Origin: Chthoniobacteraceae bacterium | GTDB taxonomy: Bacteria > Verrucomicrobiota > Verrucomicrobiia > Chthoniobacterales > Chthoniobacteraceae | Direction of reading: 5' to 3' | NCBI GenBank assembly: GCA_947478975.1 | Contig: CANJYI010000079.1 | Location: 1-9,649 of the forward strand | DNA length: 9,649 bases | The notes under the pieces: model-generated | What the model was told of the DNA's origin: nothing | Database searches by the model: none | The model's input: the letters and a program-made list of their open reading frames with translations, nothing else | Translations under genes and position numbers: made by a program | Part shown: positions 7,050-9,649 of the stretch, piece by piece | Position numbering within the stretch: the first letter of the stretch is position 1 | Layout: the number at the start of each line of letters is the position of its first letter

Positions 7050-7091
7050 TCAGTAGGCCCCCCAAAGCACAAGACACCCCCTAGCTTATCC
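7037..7091 (+). repeat. Inverted repeat spanning the sucD stop and gltA leader
   Basis: GGGTAAGCT (7037-7045) can pair with AGCTTATCC (7083-7091) as a 9-bp stem with one G-U pair and a 37-base loop. The loop contains the sucD stop codon and a C-rich run. It could modulate read-through into gltA, but the loop is long and the match may be chance. No T run follows. Confidence 0.3.
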
Positions 7092-7110
7092 ACCCTACCC
7101 TGCTACCAAT

Positions 7111-8226
7111 ATGACGCTCGTCGCCAAAGGACTCGAAGGAATCGTCGCCAACTCCACCTCTATTTCCGATGTCCGGGGGGACATCGGTCAACTGATCTAC
7201 GCGGGTTACGACATCAATGAACTCGCGGGAAAGGTAACCTTCGAAGAGGTGATCCACCTGCTCTGGCACGGGGAACTCCCCAACCGATCCCAGCTGGACA
7301 CCCTCACCGCCAAGCTCCGGGCGGCCCGCTCGCTTCCCACACAGGTCGTCGACTTCCTCAAGTCGGTCCCCGCCGACGCGGGTCCGATGGACGTGATCCG
7401 CACCGGCGTTTCGATGCTGGGCCTGTTTGACCACGCCGAAGGGGAAAACGCCAACTACGAACGCTCGATCGTCATCACCTCCAAGATCAGCCTGATTGCG
7501 GCCTATTTCCACCGGCTTCGGCAGGGCAAGGATTTGCCCCCGGTCCGCTCCGATTTGAGCGAGGCTGCGCATTTCCTGTATTTGATCAACGGGGAAGTCC
7601 CGACCAAGGAGGCGGCGGACACCTTGGATCTGGCCTATGTCCTGCATGCCGACCACGGCATGAACGCGAGCACCTTCTCGGCCCGGGTCACGGTGGCCAC
7701 GCTCAGCGACGTCTTCTCGGCCATCACCTCAGCCATCGGCACACTTAAGGGCCCCCTTCATGGCGGCGCCAATGAAGGCGTCATCCACATGCTTCAGGAA
7801 ATTGGATCCGAGGACAAAGTAGACGCCTGGCTGGAAGAGCAGTTCGCGAAGAAGGCCAAGATCATGGGCATCGGCCACCGCGTGTACAAGGTGCTCGATC
7901 CCCGCGCACCGCACCTGCGCAACATGGCGGTCCAACTCACCCAGCAGCTGGGCGAGCCCAAATGGATTCGCATGAGCGAGCGTATTGCCGAAGTCATGCG
8001 CGAGCGGAAGCACCTGAATGCGAACGTAGATTTCTATTCCGCCACCGTTTACTACTCGCTCGGCATCCCGACCGACCTGTTCACCCCGATCTTCGCCATC
8101 TCTCGCACGGCAGGCTGGACCGCCCACGTGCTGGAACAGTTGGCCGACAACCGCCTCTACCGCCCCTTGAGCGAGTACACTGGCCCCGAGGTCGGCAAGA
8201 CGGTCAAGCCGATCGAGGCGCGCTAG
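7111..8226 (+). CDS. gltA: Citrate synthase, short type
   Basis: This 371-residue enzyme condenses acetyl-CoA and oxaloacetate to citrate at the TCA cycle entry. Catalytic landmarks are present: HADHGMNASTF (179-189), the oxaloacetate-binding and catalytic His217 in GPLHGGANE, His256 in MGIGHRVYK and catalytic Asp307 in VDFYSATVYY, plus SRTAGW (331-336) and YRP (350-352). It lacks the N-terminal extension of the roughly 427-residue NADH-sensitive E. coli hexameric enzyme. It is closer in length to the Bacillus CitZ and 2-methylcitrate synthase group, so allosteric NADH control is less likely. A side activity with propionyl-CoA cannot be excluded from sequence alone; the neighbouring sucCD genes favour citrate synthase, and no prpB or prpD is nearby. 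ATG 7111 is the natural start; the leader is pyrimidine-rich (CACCCTACCCT at 7091-7101) without a Shine-Dalgarno. Co-transcription with sucCD across the 61-base gap is likely but unproven. Confidence 0.94.
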   Translation: MTLVAKGLEGIVANSTSISDVRGDIGQLIYAGYDINELAGKVTFEEVIHLLWHGELPNRSQLDTLTAKLRAARSLPTQVVDFLKSVPADAGPMDVIRTGVSMLGLFDHAEGENANYERSIVITSKISLIAAYFHRLRQGKDLPPVRSDLSEAAHFLYLINGEVPTKEAADTLDLAYVLHADHGMNASTFSARVTVATLSDVFSAITSAIGTLKGPLHGGANEGVIHMLQEIGSEDKVDAWLEEQFAKKAKIMGIGHRVYKVLDPRAPHLRNMAVQLTQQLGEPKWIRMSERIAEVMRERKHLNANVDFYSATVYYSLGIPTDLFTPIFAISRTAGWTAHVLEQLADNRLYRPLSEYTGPEVGKTVKPIEAR

Positions 8227-8258
8227 TCGCCTTCGCGCAGACACGCAGTCCAACACCG

Positions 8259-8289
8259 CAGGCGGCTCGGCTCTCAGCCCAGCCGCCTG
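8259..8289. terminator. Strong hairpin between convergent gltA and methyltransferase genes
   Basis: CAGGCGGCT (8259-8267) pairs perfectly with AGCCGCCTG (8281-8289), and the enclosed GGCT (8269-8272) pairs with AGCC (8276-8279) around a 3-base loop, with one C-C mismatch between the two stems. It lies 32 bases after the gltA stop and overlaps the last codons and stop of the minus-strand methyltransferase. The convergent setting suits a bidirectional terminator. Neither side has a clear T tract, so termination strength is uncertain. Confidence 0.6.
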
Positions 8290-8861
8290 AGTTGTCTCAT
8301 CAACTCACGGCCCTCCCGACCGGGAAAGGATGCCCGGGGAGCCCACTGGCTTTCCAAGGTAAAGTGCGCCCCGAAAAGCCTGTCCAGTTCGGCCTCTGTC
8401 GTCCCAAAGGGCGGCCCCTGTTCGCCCGGGTCCATGCTTGGGTTCATAAAAAAGGTCCCCAGCAAACGCCCTTCCGGCCGTAGCACCGCGTGCACGGCAG
8501 TCACGTAGCGTTGCCGCTCAGTCGGATCGATCGCGCAGAAACAGGTGTGCTCCCAGACCCAATCAAAGGTGCCCAGCCATTCCTGGGGCAGACTGAAAAG
8601 GTTGCCCTCCTCGAAACGCAGCCCCGTTGCGGTTCCCAGAGCCTGCGCCTCCCGCACGGCACTCGGCGCAAGATCCACCCCCACGACGTCCGCCCCTCCC
8701 CCTGAGGCAATCGCACGGGCGTCATGGCCACGCCCGCACCCAGGCACCAGCACCCGCCCCCGCAGCAACCCCGCGCCCACAAGAAACGAGAGCTCCGGCG
8801 CGGCTGCGGATTTGTCCCAGGGGGTTTCCCCCTGTTGATAGCAATTCTCCCAGTCAGTCAT
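8274..8861 (-). CDS. TPMT-like SAM-dependent methyltransferase
   Basis: This 195-residue class I methyltransferase resembles the thiopurine S-methyltransferase family (thiol, thiocyanate or halide methyltransferases). It begins MTDWENCYQQGETPWDKS, the family's typical N-terminal WxxxYxxGxTPWD pattern (here WENCYQQGETPWD, 4-16). SAM-binding motif I is VLVPGCGRGHD (37-47), then GVDLAPSA (61-68), GNLFSLP (86-92) and the EHTCFCAI segment (104-111). The C-terminal TFFMN...GPPFGTT stretch (136-155) is also characteristic. I chose ATG 8861 because an upstream in-frame reading to 9017 overlaps ispE and is Gly/Arg-rich antisense sequence. The gene starts 14 bases after the ispE stop on the same strand, so it is probably transcribed with ispE. 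The natural substrate is unknown; bacterial relatives act on small thiols, halides or metalloid compounds. No Shine-Dalgarno is seen (the upstream bases read CCGCTTAAATCTT). Its final codons form part of the hairpin shared with gltA. Confidence 0.85.
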   Translation of the reverse strand: MTDWENCYQQGETPWDKSAAAPELSFLVGAGLLRGRVLVPGCGRGHDARAIASGGGADVVGVDLAPSAVREAQALGTATGLRFEEGNLFSLPQEWLGTFDWVWEHTCFCAIDPTERQRYVTAVHAVLRPEGRLLGTFFMNPSMDPGEQGPPFGTTEAELDRLFGAHFTLESQWAPRASFPGREGRELMRQLRRLG

Positions 8862-8875
8862 AAGATTTAAGCGGT

Positions 8876-9649
8876 TTACGAAATAGTCTCGCACACATAG
8901 AGCCAGAGCGACTCGCCAAACTCCTTCACCGCCTCTTCGCCCAGCCTGAACCCCGCCTCCCTGTCGCGCAGCACCGCAAACACCGTCGCCCCAGAGCCGG
9001 ACATCAACGCGGCGCAAACCTCGGGCCGCCCGAGCAGCCAGCGCTTGAGATCCGCCAGAAAAAGGTACTTCTGAAAAACGGGGCGCTCCAAATCATTCAC
9101 AAAAACCATCCCCTCGTGTTCCTGCTCCCCGTATGCAACCCCGGGGATCTCGACAGCGTCCTTCCATTGCTGGAAGGCCCAAGGAGTGGGCACGCCAAAC
9201 CCGGGCTTGATGAGCAGCAGCGGCAGCGTGGGCAAGCCCGTGACCGGCTCCACCCGCTCCCCTCGGCCTCCAATCCACGCGGCCGATTGGTACACAAAAA
9301 ACGGCACATCCGAACCGAGCTCGGCGGCAAGGTCGGCCAGCACCTCCCTGGAAAGGCCGGTCTGGTAGAGCGCATCCAGCGCAAGCAACGTCGTGGCCGC
9401 ATCACTGCTGCCACCACCCAGACCCGCGCCATGGGGGATCGCCTTCTGCAAAGAAACCGTAAGCTGTGGCAAAATGCCGACGGCGCCGCAAAACAAACGG
9501 ACCGCCCTTACCACAAGGTTAGACTCATCTGCGGGCACCTCGGGTACGTTGCAAAAGAACTCCAGATCCCCCTCCTCTTTTGGAGCAAAAACCAGTTCGT
9601 CAAAGACAGAAACCGGGACCATCAAACTCCGCAAATCGTGAAACCCGTC
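8876..9649 (-). CDS. ispE: 4-diphosphocytidyl-2-C-methyl-D-erythritol kinase, 5' end outside window
   Basis: IspE is a GHMP kinase that uses ATP to phosphorylate CDP-ME in the MEP pathway to isoprenoid precursors. The visible 257 residues begin DGFHDLRSLMVPVS, the conserved stretch after the missing KINLxLxVxGRR N-terminus, so about 20-30 residues lie beyond the window. The ATP-binding motif 2 is PHGAGLGGGSSDAA (about 72-85 of the visible part). GSDVPFF (112-118) carries the catalytic aspartate, FVNDLERPVF (183-192) matches the family, and the glycine-rich motif 3 is SGSGATVF (217-224). The C-terminus ends at a TAA read from 8878-8876. A TTG at 9634 is inside the conserved region and is not a start. 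The methyltransferase gene follows after 14 bases. All diagnostic motifs visible here are intact, so it looks functional. Confidence 0.95.
   Translation of the reverse strand, partial: DGFHDLRSLMVPVSVFDELVFAPKEEGDLEFFCNVPEVPADESNLVVRAVRLFCGAVGILPQLTVSLQKAIPHGAGLGGGSSDAATTLLALDALYQTGLSREVLADLAAELGSDVPFFVYQSAAWIGGRGERVEPVTGLPTLPLLLIKPGFGVPTPWAFQQWKDAVEIPGVAYGEQEHEGMVFVNDLERPVFQKYLFLADLKRWLLGRPEVCAALMSGSGATVFAVLRDREAGFRLGEEAVKEFGESLWLYVCETIS

Noticed and set aside
8862..9017. Longer methyltransferase reading starting at 9017 on the minus strand
   Set aside because: It overlaps the 3' end of ispE in another frame and is Gly/Arg-rich; the family N-terminus begins at 8861.

Overview
The window is a stretch of bacterial chromosome dominated by central carbon metabolism. 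I see no mobile element, CRISPR array or RNA gene, and I do not find a convincing new system. The probable host is a member of the Verrucomicrobiota or a nearby PVC-group lineage. That placement is an inference from three things: Gram-negative-type housekeeping proteins at moderately high GC, a large beta-rich repetitive surface-type protein at the left edge, and a general lack of Shine-Dalgarno sequences. No 16S or other decisive marker is present.

Layout. Bases 2-1003 hold the 3' part of an AT-richer gene for a repetitive, probably extracellular protein. An intergenic stretch with nested inverted repeats follows (1004-1317). Next comes a three-gene cluster for a 2-oxo acid dehydrogenase complex: E1 alpha (1318-2376), E1 beta (2388-3350, GTG start) and E2 (3371-4606). 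After a second intergenic stretch (4607-4933) come sucC (4934-6121), sucD (6141-7049) and a short-type citrate synthase, gltA (7111-8226). A strong hairpin at 8259-8289 separates these plus-strand genes from a convergent minus-strand pair: ispE (5' end outside the window) followed by a TPMT-like methyltransferase (8274-8861).

How the genes fit together. The E1/E2 complex converts a 2-oxo acid to an acyl-CoA. Citrate synthase consumes acetyl-CoA, and SucCD converts succinyl-CoA to succinate with nucleotide triphosphate synthesis. The run therefore covers acyl-CoA supply plus two steps of the TCA cycle. The E1/E2 genes sit where sucAB often sits upstream of sucCD, but they encode a heteromeric E1 of the pyruvate/branched-chain type. 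The true substrate (pyruvate, branched-chain oxo acids or 2-oxoglutarate) cannot be settled from this window. E3 (lipoamide dehydrogenase) is not encoded here. IspE belongs to the MEP isoprenoid pathway; the methyltransferase next to it has no obvious metabolic link.

The points most worth a second look are the 7-residue insertion in SucD near the GPNCPG loop, the exact 30-bp in-frame duplication and roughly 46-residue periodicity in the surface protein, the E1/E2 cluster beside sucCD-gltA, and the structured non-coding stretches.
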